Source: Candidatus Nezhaarchaeales archaeon
GTDB taxonomy: Archaea; Thermoproteota; Methanomethylicia; Nezhaarchaeales; JAWCJE01
NCBI GenBank assembly: GCA_038853715.1
Contig: JAWCJE010000015.1
Location: 1 to 45,933, forward strand
DNA: 45,933 nucleotides
Direction: 5' to 3'
The notes under the pieces were generated by a model. It saw only the letters and a list, made by a program, of their open reading frames with translations, was not told the DNA's origin and made no database searches. This document shows, piece by piece, positions 1 to 8,072 of this stretch; position 1 is the stretch's first letter; every line of letters begins with the position of its first letter. Position numbers and translations under genes: made by a program.

Positions 1-616
1 CGTACGGGACGTACCTGCCGCAGCTAAGGTACGCTTTAGGGTTTAACCCTAAAAACCTAGGGTCAACACTAAACCAAGTGGTCCAATTTCCTTGGAAAGT
101 GGCGTTTTCGCCAGGGGGTGGATCGTACTTCTCATCCACGTATATGAAGCCTGCCCCAGACCTTGAACCCCCACCCCTAACATCCGTTGTCCAATCCCCG
201 TAGATGCCGTACTCAACCCCCGGAGGCATCTTCCTGGAGAAGGTCCATCCATCACTCCCCGTTGCGAAGTACATATTATTAACCGGGTAGTAGTAGGTGG
301 TTACTTGGCTTGCTGTTACCGTAACCGGGTACGTAGGGTTACGAATCCACCCTGAAGGCACGCCGTTAACAACGTATACATCCGGGTTCGCGTAAGTTTG
401 ATACGAGCCGAAGTAAACGTCCGTTACCTCGATAACCTCCTGCCTCCGCTCCTCATCGAGCTGATGCATTCTATCAACGGTTTTAACGTATTCGCCGTAG
501 CGCATCATGCTCCAAACCATGAGGTTGCCGACTATGAAGGCCGCGATGAATATGAACGCTACAGCCCCTATAACGTTAGCTATACCCCGCTTACCAAGTT
601 TAAAGCGTTGACCCAA
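1..616 (-). CDS. Pilin-like membrane-anchored protein, partial (C-terminus beyond window edge)
   Basis: The reading frame runs leftward off the window edge, so only about 205 codons are seen. The N-terminus reads GQRFKLGKRG followed by IANVIGAVAFIFIAAFIVG, a short basic stretch ending in Gly and then one hydrophobic helix. That is the layout of archaeal class III (type IV pilin or archaellin) signal peptides, where cleavage falls after the Gly. The rest is a Tyr-, Pro- and Gly-rich extracellular-type sequence of unknown fold. I chose the TTG at 616 because GGAGG lies 8 bases upstream, directly behind the stop codon of the preceding gene, and because it starts just before the signal. It is the third gene in a row with this N-terminal design, so all three probably form one surface-structure operon. 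The precise role (pilin, adhesin or archaellin) cannot be told. Confidence 0.6.
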   Translation of the reverse strand, partial: MGQRFKLGKRGIANVIGAVAFIFIAAFIVGNLMVWSMMRYGEYVKTVDRMHQLDEERRQEVIEVTDVYFGSYQTYANPDVYVVNGVPSGWIRNPTYPVTVTASQVTTYYYPVNNMYFATGSDGWTFSRKMPPGVEYGIYGDWTTDVRGGGSRSGAGFIYVDEKYDPPPGENATFQGNWTTWFSVDPRFLGLNPKAYLSCGRYVPY

Positions 617-630
617 GCCCTAAGCCTCCT

Positions 631-3600
631 TCACTTTTCAACCTTTAGCTCAACCTCATCTATTAAGAGGTCGTACCGGATCGCGGTATCCTTAACCCCG
701 TGGATGCGGAGGCGCGCCTCCCCATTACGCAGGTATTTTCCGACGTCGCTGGTTATCGTTAAGAGCTTAACTTCGTCAGCGGGCGGATCGGCGGATTCAT
801 ACGTGATCTTAGCCGTATCGCTCCAACCATTTAGGCTGTAGTCCCAGGCCTGAATGACGGTGTTGACACTGCCTAGGCTGTACTTACTTACAACCTTAAA
901 CGTAAGCTTACCGGGCGTGAAGGGAGGCGTAACGTTGGTGAAGTTGAAGTCAACCGTAACCTCGTATCGAGTATAGTACGTTGGCTCATACTTCACCCAG
1001 TCAACTTTAAGCTCAAAAGACGCGTCCTTAACAGCTTTAACCTTAAGCCTCCAGCCACCAGTAGCATTCCTAAAACGCTCCGGGCTTGTAAGTATTGTTT
1101 GATTCCTGGTTTCATCTTGGTTAGGGGGGCCCGACGTATAGTGTATGTAGCCGTCGCCGCTAGAGGGATAGCCTCCAGCGGAGTAGTTGTAAAGTTGAAG
1201 CGTAACGTCAACGCTGGAAACGTTAAACGCCAAATCGGTAAGCCAGTTAAGCTGCGTCCACGTATAAGTATTGCTAACGCCCTCGAACACTACTTCAGCT
1301 ACGTAGGCGGCAACCGTAGGCTTATACTCAACCCAGTCAACCCTAAGCTGAAACGCTTCACTAGATTGCTTAATAGCAGTTATTTTAAGCTTCCAGTTTC
1401 CAGTAGCGTCGCGGAAGCGTGTAGGGTTCATGTTAATGAGCTGCCACTTAACCTCGTCAACAGTTCCACCAGTATAGTGTATGTAGCCGTCGCCGCTAGA
1501 GGGATAGCCTCCAGCGGAGTAGTCGTAGAGTTGAAGCGTAACGTTAACGCTGGAAACGTTAAAACCTGCTTCAACAGTCCACTTCAACACGCTCCAAGGA
1601 CTCGTATTACTACTACCGCGAAACTCCACCGAAACCTCCTGCTTTATCGGAGTTCTAAAGCGTTCATACTCCACCTCAAAACACTCATACGCGTAGGTGT
1701 CAACCACCTCGGTAGCTTTAAAGAGGTTTCCTAAGGAGTTTCCGTCCCAATAAAGCATGGTCAGGTCATTCGCACCGTCTATTACCCCAAACATGACCCT
1801 AGCTATACCCTCATCCAGCGGGCAACCTCTAGCCTGAACCCAGTGCTGTGCGGGATCAAAGCCTGAAAGGCTATTAATAGAACCCCATCCCGTAGAGAGA
1901 TCCCATACCCTATACCTTAAGTCGTTAAAAAGGCTCACTCCCCAAGCTAGGACGAAGCGATTAAGGGTAGGCTCCCAATCACCATCAGCGCAGCGCCTAT
2001 CCACCGTCTCCACGTTGTCCTCGTGCCTTGTACTTAGCGACCACGCGGAGCCACTCCATAGGGCTGTGCTAAGATCGTTGCCACCGTCTACGCACGTCAG
2101 CATAATCCTGTTGGATGCTGGATCTGCTTTAAGCGTTAACCAGAATATTTCATCGTCAAGGTCCGGATTCGGGTCTACATAGCCTATCCCCGACCAAGAG
2201 GAGCCAGTCCAGATCGCGTACGCTACTTGATAGGGATAGTAATCAACACCGGTAACCACAAGGCGCTTAGACGCTTGCTCATACGCTAAGGCGCATATCT
2301 CCTTAGGACTGCCAGAGACTCCGCTTCTATATGAAATTAGTACAGAGTTTCCCCAAGACGTGCCGTTCCAGATCCACGCCCTTACGTACCTATCAGACCC
2401 TCTTTGATGAGTGTAAACTAGCCCCACCTCGTTGCTGCCTGGTTTTGCTGCAAGGCTTACCCAGTAGACCGTGGTATCGCTAGTGTAAGGGTCATTTATG
2501 TACTGTTCAAGAAGCCAAGAGGAGCCAGTCCAGATCCTGTACGCTAAATCACGAACGGCGCTCGATGGGGAGTAGCTGTACACTAGGATGGCTCTGCCGC
2601 TGTTTTGCTCGTAGACTATGTCGAAGCAACGTGTATTGTAGGTTTCAGTTCGCCCCAGGTTTGAGTACTTGGTCCATGTAGCGCCGTTCCATACGTACGC
2701 GTCTAAGTAGCGGTCGGCGGACAACGTTACGACTATCTTTTCATCCTTCCAAGGGTGGGTTGCTACGCGAACCCAGCGTACTTCGCTCTCGGCTGAGGCC
2801 AACTCCTGCTCCTCCTCCCACTGGATGCCGTTCCAAACGCGAACCTTCGGGTAGTTCACCCCTGATCCTGTTGCACTTCTATATGCAAGTAGCGCCCTGA
2901 CTAAGTATTTTACTGGGGCGCTTTCAAAAACCATGTAGTTGTCGTCGCTGTTTTTCACATCGTTTAAGCCTCCGCTTAACCAAGTACCGGTTATGACGCT
3001 GTAGCCGGTGGGATTGTATGGGGACGGGGATTGATGGGTGGCGCTTTCAAATGTTATGTAGTTGCCATCGTTGCTTCGCGCATTCTCTATGGTGCCGCTT
3101 TTAAGGCTTCCGTTTAGAATCGTGTAGGAGGATGGGTTGTAAGGGGTTGAAGAGGTAGTTGTCCCAGCCGATTTAACTACGAGGTAGTTTAAATCCCTAT
3201 AACGAAGGCTGTCCAGGTTGCCTGAGAGGTAGGATCCTAGGGTTACGTTGTAGGAGGATGGGTAATAGGTGTAGATGAAGAGCCTGGGTATGTAGGCGTA
3301 GTCGCTAACCATGGTGGCTCTCGTGGTTGCGAGCGTTATGAGGGCGTAGCCCGCCTCCATGCTTGGGAGGGTGACGTTTACTGTTGCGCTGTTTTTCAAC
3401 CCTATGAGTACGGGGGGCTCAACCCTGATGAGTGTCCCGTTTACGTATACGGCGTCAACGCTTACGGGTATTAATCCTACGTTTCTAACGTGTAGGTGTA
3501 GTATTCCGTCGGGCGTTACCCATGCGTGTTCGATTACTACTTTCTCCTCGGCCTTCTCCTTTAAGGACGTAATGGCTTCCCCGTACGCGCTTTGTCCTAG

Positions 3601-3729
3601 GAATGTTTGCGATATACCCCAGCTTACTACGGCGGCCATAAGTACGCCGACTACTACCGCCATTATTAGCATGGATACTAGGTAGCTTACGCCTTCGCTA
3701 CGGGACGACGAAGTAGGCTTCATACTCAT
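631..3729 (-). CDS. Large pilin-type surface protein with propeller-like and sandwich-like repeats
   Basis: This is a 1032-residue protein with a pilin-type N-terminus (SRSEG then VSYLVSMLIMAVVVGVLMAA), expected to leave one N-terminal helix in the membrane and the body outside. Residues about 45-150 resemble the beta-rich head of small archaeal pilins. About 158-265 hold three copies of an SYN/SYT-type repeat. About 270-690 hold roughly eight units with a W(N/T)G..W signature, probably a beta-propeller. About 694-800, 806-912 and 918-1032 are three related domains, the first two nearly identical and the third diverged. There are many N-x-S/T sites. The start overlaps the end of the upstream pilin-like gene by 32 bases, indicating co-transcription. 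The size is far above a normal pilin, so an adhesin or sheath role is more likely. Function is inferred from architecture only. Confidence 0.7.
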   Translation of the reverse strand: MSMKPTSSSRSEGVSYLVSMLIMAVVVGVLMAAVVSWGISQTFLGQSAYGEAITSLKEKAEEKVVIEHAWVTPDGILHLHVRNVGLIPVSVDAVYVNGTLIRVEPPVLIGLKNSATVNVTLPSMEAGYALITLATTRATMVSDYAYIPRLFIYTYYPSSYNVTLGSYLSGNLDSLRYRDLNYLVVKSAGTTTSSTPYNPSSYTILNGSLKSGTIENARSNDGNYITFESATHQSPSPYNPTGYSVITGTWLSGGLNDVKNSDDNYMVFESAPVKYLVRALLAYRSATGSGVNYPKVRVWNGIQWEEEQELASAESEVRWVRVATHPWKDEKIVVTLSADRYLDAYVWNGATWTKYSNLGRTETYNTRCFDIVYEQNSGRAILVYSYSPSSAVRDLAYRIWTGSSWLLEQYINDPYTSDTTVYWVSLAAKPGSNEVGLVYTHQRGSDRYVRAWIWNGTSWGNSVLISYRSGVSGSPKEICALAYEQASKRLVVTGVDYYPYQVAYAIWTGSSWSGIGYVDPNPDLDDEIFWLTLKADPASNRIMLTCVDGGNDLSTALWSGSAWSLSTRHEDNVETVDRRCADGDWEPTLNRFVLAWGVSLFNDLRYRVWDLSTGWGSINSLSGFDPAQHWVQARGCPLDEGIARVMFGVIDGANDLTMLYWDGNSLGNLFKATEVVDTYAYECFEVEYERFRTPIKQEVSVEFRGSSNTSPWSVLKWTVEAGFNVSSVNVTLQLYDYSAGGYPSSGDGYIHYTGGTVDEVKWQLINMNPTRFRDATGNWKLKITAIKQSSEAFQLRVDWVEYKPTVAAYVAEVVFEGVSNTYTWTQLNWLTDLAFNVSSVDVTLQLYNYSAGGYPSSGDGYIHYTSGPPNQDETRNQTILTSPERFRNATGGWRLKVKAVKDASFELKVDWVKYEPTYYTRYEVTVDFNFTNVTPPFTPGKLTFKVVSKYSLGSVNTVIQAWDYSLNGWSDTAKITYESADPPADEVKLLTITSDVGKYLRNGEARLRIHGVKDTAIRYDLLIDEVELKVEK
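1137..1227. repeat. 91-bp direct repeat, copy 1, inside the large surface protein gene
   Basis: This stretch matches 1473-1563 at 88 of 91 positions by eye, at an offset of 336 bp (112 codons), so the frame is kept. It encodes the core of a sandwich-like domain (NVTLQLY, AGGYPSSGDGYIHYT). Such high nucleotide identity inside otherwise more diverged domains suggests recent duplication or gene conversion. Confidence 0.85.
1473..1563. repeat. 91-bp direct repeat, copy 2, inside the large surface protein gene
   Basis: Partner of 1137-1227, with three base differences visible. The flanking parts of the two 112-residue domains are less similar, so the homogenised part is limited to the strand pair containing the SSGDGYIHYT motif. 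Confidence 0.85.
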
Positions 3730-4138
3730 TACCCCTACTCGTTGAAACCGTTATTAACTGCGTTGCCTTCCTAGCGAAGGGGGTTTGGGGGCTTACGTTT
3801 ATGCCTTTCACTTCGCCTGGCATAATTGTTTCGTATAGGTTTAGTGATGCCGCGGTGTGGTTTACGTAGATGCTGGCCACATTCACACTGATGCTCCCAT
3901 AGTTCCTTACGTAGACCGTTATTTTCTGGTTTTCCAGGTCAAACTTAACGTTTTCAATGGTGAAGGCTTCCTTCAACCTTTCATGGCTAGCCTCCAGTAT
4001 GGATGAGAAGCCTGTCTGCTGCGTGGAGACGAGGTTTTGGCCCCAGTTAATTATTATGGTGGCTATTATCGATACTAGGAGCATCATTAACATTACACTC
4101 ACTATGTAAGATACTCCTATAGGTCGGCTCCTTAACAT
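3698..4138 (-). CDS. Small archaeal pilin-like protein
   Basis: This 146-residue protein begins RSRPIG followed by the hydrophobic helix VSYIVSVMLMMLLVSIIATI, a typical archaeal pilin layout with probable cleavage after Gly. The remaining 110 residues are a beta-rich head (KFDLENQKITVYVRNYGSISVNVASI) closely related in pattern to the head that follows the signal in the downstream 1032-residue protein. Length and design fit minor pilins of archaeal type IV pili. Its stop lies inside the next gene, so the two are translationally linked. No prepilin peptidase, assembly ATPase or platform protein is seen in the window. Confidence 0.65.
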   Translation of the reverse strand: MLRSRPIGVSYIVSVMLMMLLVSIIATIIINWGQNLVSTQQTGFSSILEASHERLKEAFTIENVKFDLENQKITVYVRNYGSISVNVASIYVNHTAASLNLYETIMPGEVKGINVSPQTPFARKATQLITVSTSRGNEYEAYFVVP

Positions 4139-4594
4139 TAGTCACTCAAGCCCGGTTAACGGTTTTAACCTATCATAGTCTTAAGGCCTAGAGGATTAAA
4201 ACCTTCCGGTTTAGTTTAATGTCCGTAACGCTTCATTACGAAGCGTCTACGGGGGGCTTAAGCCTTGGTTTTAAGTGGATTGTTAAAGAAGCTTAAAGGC
4301 TATCTATGTAGATGCCCATAATACTCGTAGGGTTTACGCGACATATGGGTATGGAGTAAGGATCTGAAGGCTAAGGTCTTGGAGTGCTGTAGGTTATCCC
4401 GCCGCTTAAACGTCTTGAAGGCTTGAGGTGAAGCTCCGCGGTTTAAGCTGGATCGCCCGTTATAGCTATGATTAGAGCCTTAAAGGGTTTAGGCGAAGGT
4501 GGGGAAGGTATGTTTTTCCACTAATCGAAGATATACTAGAACCTTGAGGCCCCTACTAGCTTCGGTTGGTCTGCCTTCCTGCTATGAAGCCGGC
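4139..4594. other. 456-bp stretch without a recognised gene
   Basis: It lies between the starts of the pilin-like operon and the stop of the zinc-ribbon gene. I see no tRNA, no long ORF and no strong inverted repeat. A short coding-like frame (DIWVWSKDLKAKVLECC) around 4340-4430 could be a gene remnant but cannot be assigned. The pilin operon promoter should lie near 4160-4200, where the minus strand is T-rich, but no clear TATA box stands out. Confidence 0.4.
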
Positions 4595-5533
4595 CTAAGA
4601 GTATTTGCTTAGTATGTTTTCGATGGCTAATGATAATTCGTCGGGTGTTGATGCATTCACGATGATAGCGTTATACCTGTTAATCATGTTTTTAGCTTCA
4701 GCCGGCGTCTCCGGGATCATGGCTATGATGTGTGTAACGGAGGAAGTATCGTAGAGGGATGCTAATACCGATACTAGTAGAGGTGATACGTCGTTGAATA
4801 GTAGTTCTACGGCTATTACGTGTTCCCCCTTCCTTAGGATGAAGTCAAACCTATGCTCTACTCCGGATGTCCCTTTAATCGTCCCGTTAAACTCGGAGGT
4901 GAAGCCGGTTTTTTCAGCCGCTTTTTCAACGGCGTATGCGAAGCTTACCCGTTTAGCTACTTCAACTCCTTTCGAGGTTATCGTATGCTTATTGACGTCT
5001 TCGTATATGGAGTTTCTATAATCGAAGTCAAAGCCGCAAGCTACGCAGCGGTGGGATATACTAGGTGCTTCAAACGTTTTATTACACGCGAGGCATTTAA
5101 ACCAAACCCCTGCGATGGTGTAGTCTACGCCTAGAGCTCGTAGTTCACGTTTACAGGTTGGACATATGAGTTTACCGTTTGACTTAAAATATCCACGCCT
5201 ATTTAACGTTCCACATGAGAAATGCTCCAAAAGAGCATCCTTTTCGACGTTCTTTGAATTGCAGAAGGGGCATGAGTAGAAGGTTAAAACCTTAAATGAT
5301 CTACAGGAGGGGCAAAGTATGGACTTCGTTACAGGCTCCGTAACGATTAAGCCTTTATTGATTAGGCTTTTTAACGTTTTTTCAACCTCCTCCCTACCTA
5401 GGTTTAGCTTGGTTAGTGGTGGATAGTACCATCCCGCTTCAAAACTGAACGCTAACGCTTCAGGCTGGCTTTTAATGGTTAAAGCCGTTAAAACCGTTAG
5501 TTCAGTCTTACTTAACCCTTCCAGCATCAACAT
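4595..5533 (-). CDS. Winged-helix / multi-zinc-ribbon protein resembling TackOD1, with a nuclease-like C-terminus
   Basis: This 312-residue protein starts with a probable winged-helix region (residues 1-65). Then come CxxC knuckles CPSC, CPFC, CPTC, CLAC and CVAC between about 74 and 170. The middle (H-F-S-C-G, L-I-C-P-T-C, G-V-D-Y, F-K-C-L-A-C) matches my memory of the TackOD1 metal-binding output domain found fused to signalling modules in TACK archaea. The C-terminal third contains RFDF and, after a short gap, VIAVELLF. That arrangement of acidic residues before a beta strand recalls PD-(D/E)XK nucleases, but the catalytic Lys is not obvious, so this part is inference. A GGAG lies about 10 bases before the ATG. 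Transcription is probably monocistronic. A regulatory role is as likely as a nuclease role. Confidence 0.55.
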   Translation of the reverse strand: MLMLEGLSKTELTVLTALTIKSQPEALAFSFEAGWYYPPLTKLNLGREEVEKTLKSLINKGLIVTEPVTKSILCPSCRSFKVLTFYSCPFCNSKNVEKDALLEHFSCGTLNRRGYFKSNGKLICPTCKRELRALGVDYTIAGVWFKCLACNKTFEAPSISHRCVACGFDFDYRNSIYEDVNKHTITSKGVEVAKRVSFAYAVEKAAEKTGFTSEFNGTIKGTSGVEHRFDFILRKGEHVIAVELLFNDVSPLLVSVLASLYDTSSVTHIIAMIPETPAEAKNMINRYNAIIVNASTPDELSLAIENILSKYS

Positions 5534-5732
5534 TGAGTAGACTCCTCTATTAGAGCGGTTAACTAAGGGGGGTACTTAACCTTACCTACAATGTAGGCAG
5601 TAGGCTACGCCCGGTTATATATTTCTTTATGTATTTAACGAACCTTAAAGGTTAAAAATGTTAAAGGTTGTTTTTTTCAATTTTTTGCTTTGTGGCTTAA
5701 TTCTTTAAGTTTCTTATGCGTTGCTTTAATCT

Positions 5733-6332
5733 ATGTATTGGTCTGTTGTTGATGGGAGGCTTATTAGGCGTGGTGAGCTTCTTCCTAGCCTAGACTTTCT
5801 TGAAAAGCGTATCCCAGCACCTATAGATAACGACGAAAAGCTTTACAACGTACTCGGCATAGCCATTGACGCCGAGGGGTCGGTGTGTGCGTGGAGCCAT
5901 AAAGGAAGAGTCGCGAAGTTCAAGGTTGTACTATACAATGAGAAAATATACGTCCTTAAGCCGTTGTACAATGCTCTTAAACAGCGCGGGTACAGGGTAC
6001 ACCTGTACACAACGCCTAAAGGAAGGGTAACAAACTATGGATGTCTTAATAATGATTGCCACCACATCAAAGTCTACACTAAAGCCCACGTTAAGCGCCT
6101 TTTAGAGAACGTTGAACTAACGCTTCCACATAAACAGCTTAAGGCATTACTAATCAAGCACGCCTTGAGGGATCCGAGTAAACCGGTATACTGGAATAGT
6201 ATGGAACCAATCTACAGCGAGATTGAAGCCGTTCACGAGGAAATGCTGAGGGAAAGCAAGCTTATCGTAAAGAGCCTTTACAAGCCTTGGCAAGCGCTGA
6301 AACGTAGGCGGAAGGAGGTTGCGCGTACATAA
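5733..6332 (+). CDS. LAGLIDADG-type homing endonuclease-like protein, C-terminally truncated by a stop codon
   Basis: The 199-residue ORF contains LGIAIDAEGSV at about residues 41-51, the Gly-Asp-x-x-Gly pattern of a LAGLIDADG motif. Downstream is the beta-strand-rich KFKVVLYN and LKPLYNALKQRGYRV typical of the single-motif fold. Such enzymes cut long DNA sites as homodimers and spread as free-standing genes or inside introns and inteins; no intron or intein context is seen here. The frame does not end naturally. Directly after the TAA at 6330 it continues open for 22 codons to a second TAA at 6399 and then to 6515. The continuation is homologous to the tail of the ORF at 36932-37237, so this gene is probably decaying. 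Alternatives are a regulatory protein of the WhiA/LAGLIDADG class. Confidence 0.6.
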   Translation: MYWSVVDGRLIRRGELLPSLDFLEKRIPAPIDNDEKLYNVLGIAIDAEGSVCAWSHKGRVAKFKVVLYNEKIYVLKPLYNALKQRGYRVHLYTTPKGRVTNYGCLNNDCHHIKVYTKAHVKRLLENVELTLPHKQLKALLIKHALRDPSKPVYWNSMEPIYSEIEAVHEEMLRESKLIVKSLYKPWQALKRRRKEVART

Positions 6333-6515
6333 TACGAAGAGGAAAGGGCTCGGCTTATAGCTGAGGCTTGGAGGGCTCTTGAAGCGTTGAAGGCGAAGTA
6401 AGATGGAAAGTTCAAAGAGATTGAAAGGCGTATCGAGGCTTACTTCCGAGCCCGTAAGCCCCTTAAACACTGCGAGGTGCGTTTTAACTTCCTTGAGTTT
6501 ATCTTCCCACACTAA
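6333..6515 (+). pseudogene. In-frame C-terminal extension of the LAGLIDADG ORF, separated by TAA stops
   Basis: In the frame of the preceding ORF the stretch reads YEEERARLIAEAWRALEALK, AK, stop, DGKFKEIERRIEAYFRARKP. The uninterrupted copy at 36932-37237 has VWMALERLKAKYDGKF, ELEEHIKARFRALKPSK at the same place. Tyr in the intact copy corresponds to TAA at 6399-6401. Both stops are TAA, so pyrrolysine readthrough is not expected. Confidence 0.65.
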
Positions 6516-6722
6516 GCTGTATACAGCTTCTGGGAAGCACTTTAAAAGGGTTGGTAGCAGTATTACTTAGTAGCTTCGAGTTGGAGGTGCGCGTTGAAAT
6601 TATTGTAGTACGGCTGGTAAACGCGTTAGAATGGTTTAAGGGTTAGCAAGCTTTAACTTAATAGGGATGGTGAGGTAGTAGGCGGGGTTCCAAACCTAGG
6701 ATATCCGGTAACGGTGTTCCGT

Positions 6723-8072
6723 ATGGAGGTTTATGATTTACTCGTGGTTGGTGCTGGCCCTGGAGGCTGTATAGCTGCTAAAACTGCTTCTAGGCTCGGC
6801 TTAAAGGTCTTAATACTTGAAAGGCTGCCTCGGGAAAGGGTAGGGGATAAGGTTTGCGGGGATGCTGTTGGTAGGCATCACTTTGACGAGCTGGCGCTTA
6901 GCTATCCGAAGGGTGATGAGCTGGCGCTTAGGATTAAGGGTATTGACGTGTTTTCGCCTGACGGCGAGGTTAGGTTTAGGGTTGAGGGTGAGGGTCTTCA
7001 CGGCTTTATGATTAATAGGCTGTTTTTCGGTCAACGGCTTCTAAACGAGGCGTTAAACGCTGGAGCTGAGCTAATGGATAAGGTTCTAGTTGAAGACGTC
7101 GTAGTTAAGGATGGCTACGTGGTCGGAGTTAGGGGGAGGAGGGACGGGTTTAAGGTTGAGTTTAAGGGTAGGTTAACCATTGACGCAAGCGGGTACGTGG
7201 CGAGGCTCCGTCGGAGGCTGCCGCGTGAATGGGGCTTTGAGGAGGTTGCCGACGAGGACATGGTCTCCTGTTATAGGGAGATTAGGTTGTTAGATGGAGA
7301 GGTTGAAGACCCCGATTACTGTAAGGTTTACTTAAGCCACGCTTTAGCCCCCGGAGGCTATATTTGGGTATTTCCGAAGGGTGGAAGGGTGGTTAACGCT
7401 GGTTTAGGGGTTCAAATGAGGAGCGGCTTCCCGAATCCTCGAATACTTTTCAGTAAGGCCGTATTAGGAAGGGAGGGGTTTAGGGGGTCTAAGCTTATTC
7501 ATGGGGGCGGCGGCGTAGTACCGACTCGTAGACCTCTTAACTGCTTGGTTGCTAACGGCTTCATGGTGGTCGGCGACGCGGCGTGTCAAGCCAACCCGCT
7601 TCACGGTGGGGGTATAGGCCCATCCATGAGGGCTGGTAGTATAGCCGCTAGGGTCGCTGCTGAAGCGCTTAGGAGGGGTGATGTAAGTAGGGAGGGGTTA
7701 TGGGGCTATAACGTTGAATACGCTAAAAACTACGGGGCTAAGCAAGCGGGTCTTGACCTGTTTAGGATGCTTCTTCAATCCATTAGCGATGAAGACATAA
7801 ACTACGGGATGAAGCACCGCTTAATAACGGAGCAGGACCTCCTTAAAGCTAGTATGGGTGATAGGGTTAGGTTAAACCTAACCGAGAAGGTTGAACGCCT
7901 ATTTAAAGGCGTAGGCCGGTTAAGCCTCCTTAGAAGGCTTGAAGCCATGTCGAAGGCCGTAGATAGCGCTAGAAGCCTCTATCAAGCTTATCCTCCGCCT
8001 AGCGGATTCATTGAATGGTGTAAAAACGTAGAGGGCCTAATCGAAGGCTATAGGAGGGCCCTTAAGGGCTAG
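6723..8072 (+). CDS. Geranylgeranyl reductase family FAD-dependent protein (probable digeranylgeranylglycerophospholipid reductase)
   Basis: This flavoprotein of about 449 residues should saturate the isoprenoid chains of archaeal membrane lipids, using reduced FAD. It opens with the dinucleotide-binding motif VVGAGPGGCIAAKTASRLG, has the family motif KVCGDAVGRHHF near residue 45, GGYIWVFPKG in the substrate-binding region, and VGDAACQANPLHGGGIGPS, the second FAD-binding motif. The length fits the family (about 390-460). The frame is open from a GTG at 6714, but the ATG at 6723 directly precedes the conserved EVYDLLVVGAG and is preferred; no clear ribosome binding site is seen. It stands alone. 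Members also reduce other prenyl chains, so the exact substrate is inferred. Confidence 0.85.
   Translation: MEVYDLLVVGAGPGGCIAAKTASRLGLKVLILERLPRERVGDKVCGDAVGRHHFDELALSYPKGDELALRIKGIDVFSPDGEVRFRVEGEGLHGFMINRLFFGQRLLNEALNAGAELMDKVLVEDVVVKDGYVVGVRGRRDGFKVEFKGRLTIDASGYVARLRRRLPREWGFEEVADEDMVSCYREIRLLDGEVEDPDYCKVYLSHALAPGGYIWVFPKGGRVVNAGLGVQMRSGFPNPRILFSKAVLGREGFRGSKLIHGGGGVVPTRRPLNCLVANGFMVVGDAACQANPLHGGGIGPSMRAGSIAARVAAEALRRGDVSREGLWGYNVEYAKNYGAKQAGLDLFRMLLQSISDEDINYGMKHRLITEQDLLKASMGDRVRLNLTEKVERLFKGVGRLSLLRRLEAMSKAVDSARSLYQAYPPPSGFIEWCKNVEGLIEGYRRALKG

Noticed and set aside
398-841. Rightward ORF of 147 codons
   Set aside because: It is a shadow of the two leftward surface-protein genes, whose pilin signals and ribosome binding site are clear.
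1099-1734. Rightward ORF of 211 codons
   Set aside because: It is the antisense of the repeat domains of the surface protein; its internal repeat just mirrors the DNA repeat.
4340-4430. Small gene in the 4.1-4.6 kb gap
   Set aside because: Only a 31-codon frame without a start is visible; too short and without a family signature.
6330-6401. Pyrrolysine or selenocysteine readthrough in the LAGLIDADG gene
   Set aside because: Both interrupting codons are TAA, which is not known to be recoded for either amino acid, and no SECIS-like structure or pyl genes are seen.
6640-6715. tRNA-like T-arm (GGGGTTCCAAACC) before the geranylgeranyl reductase
   Set aside because: No matching acceptor, D or anticodon arms could be placed around it.
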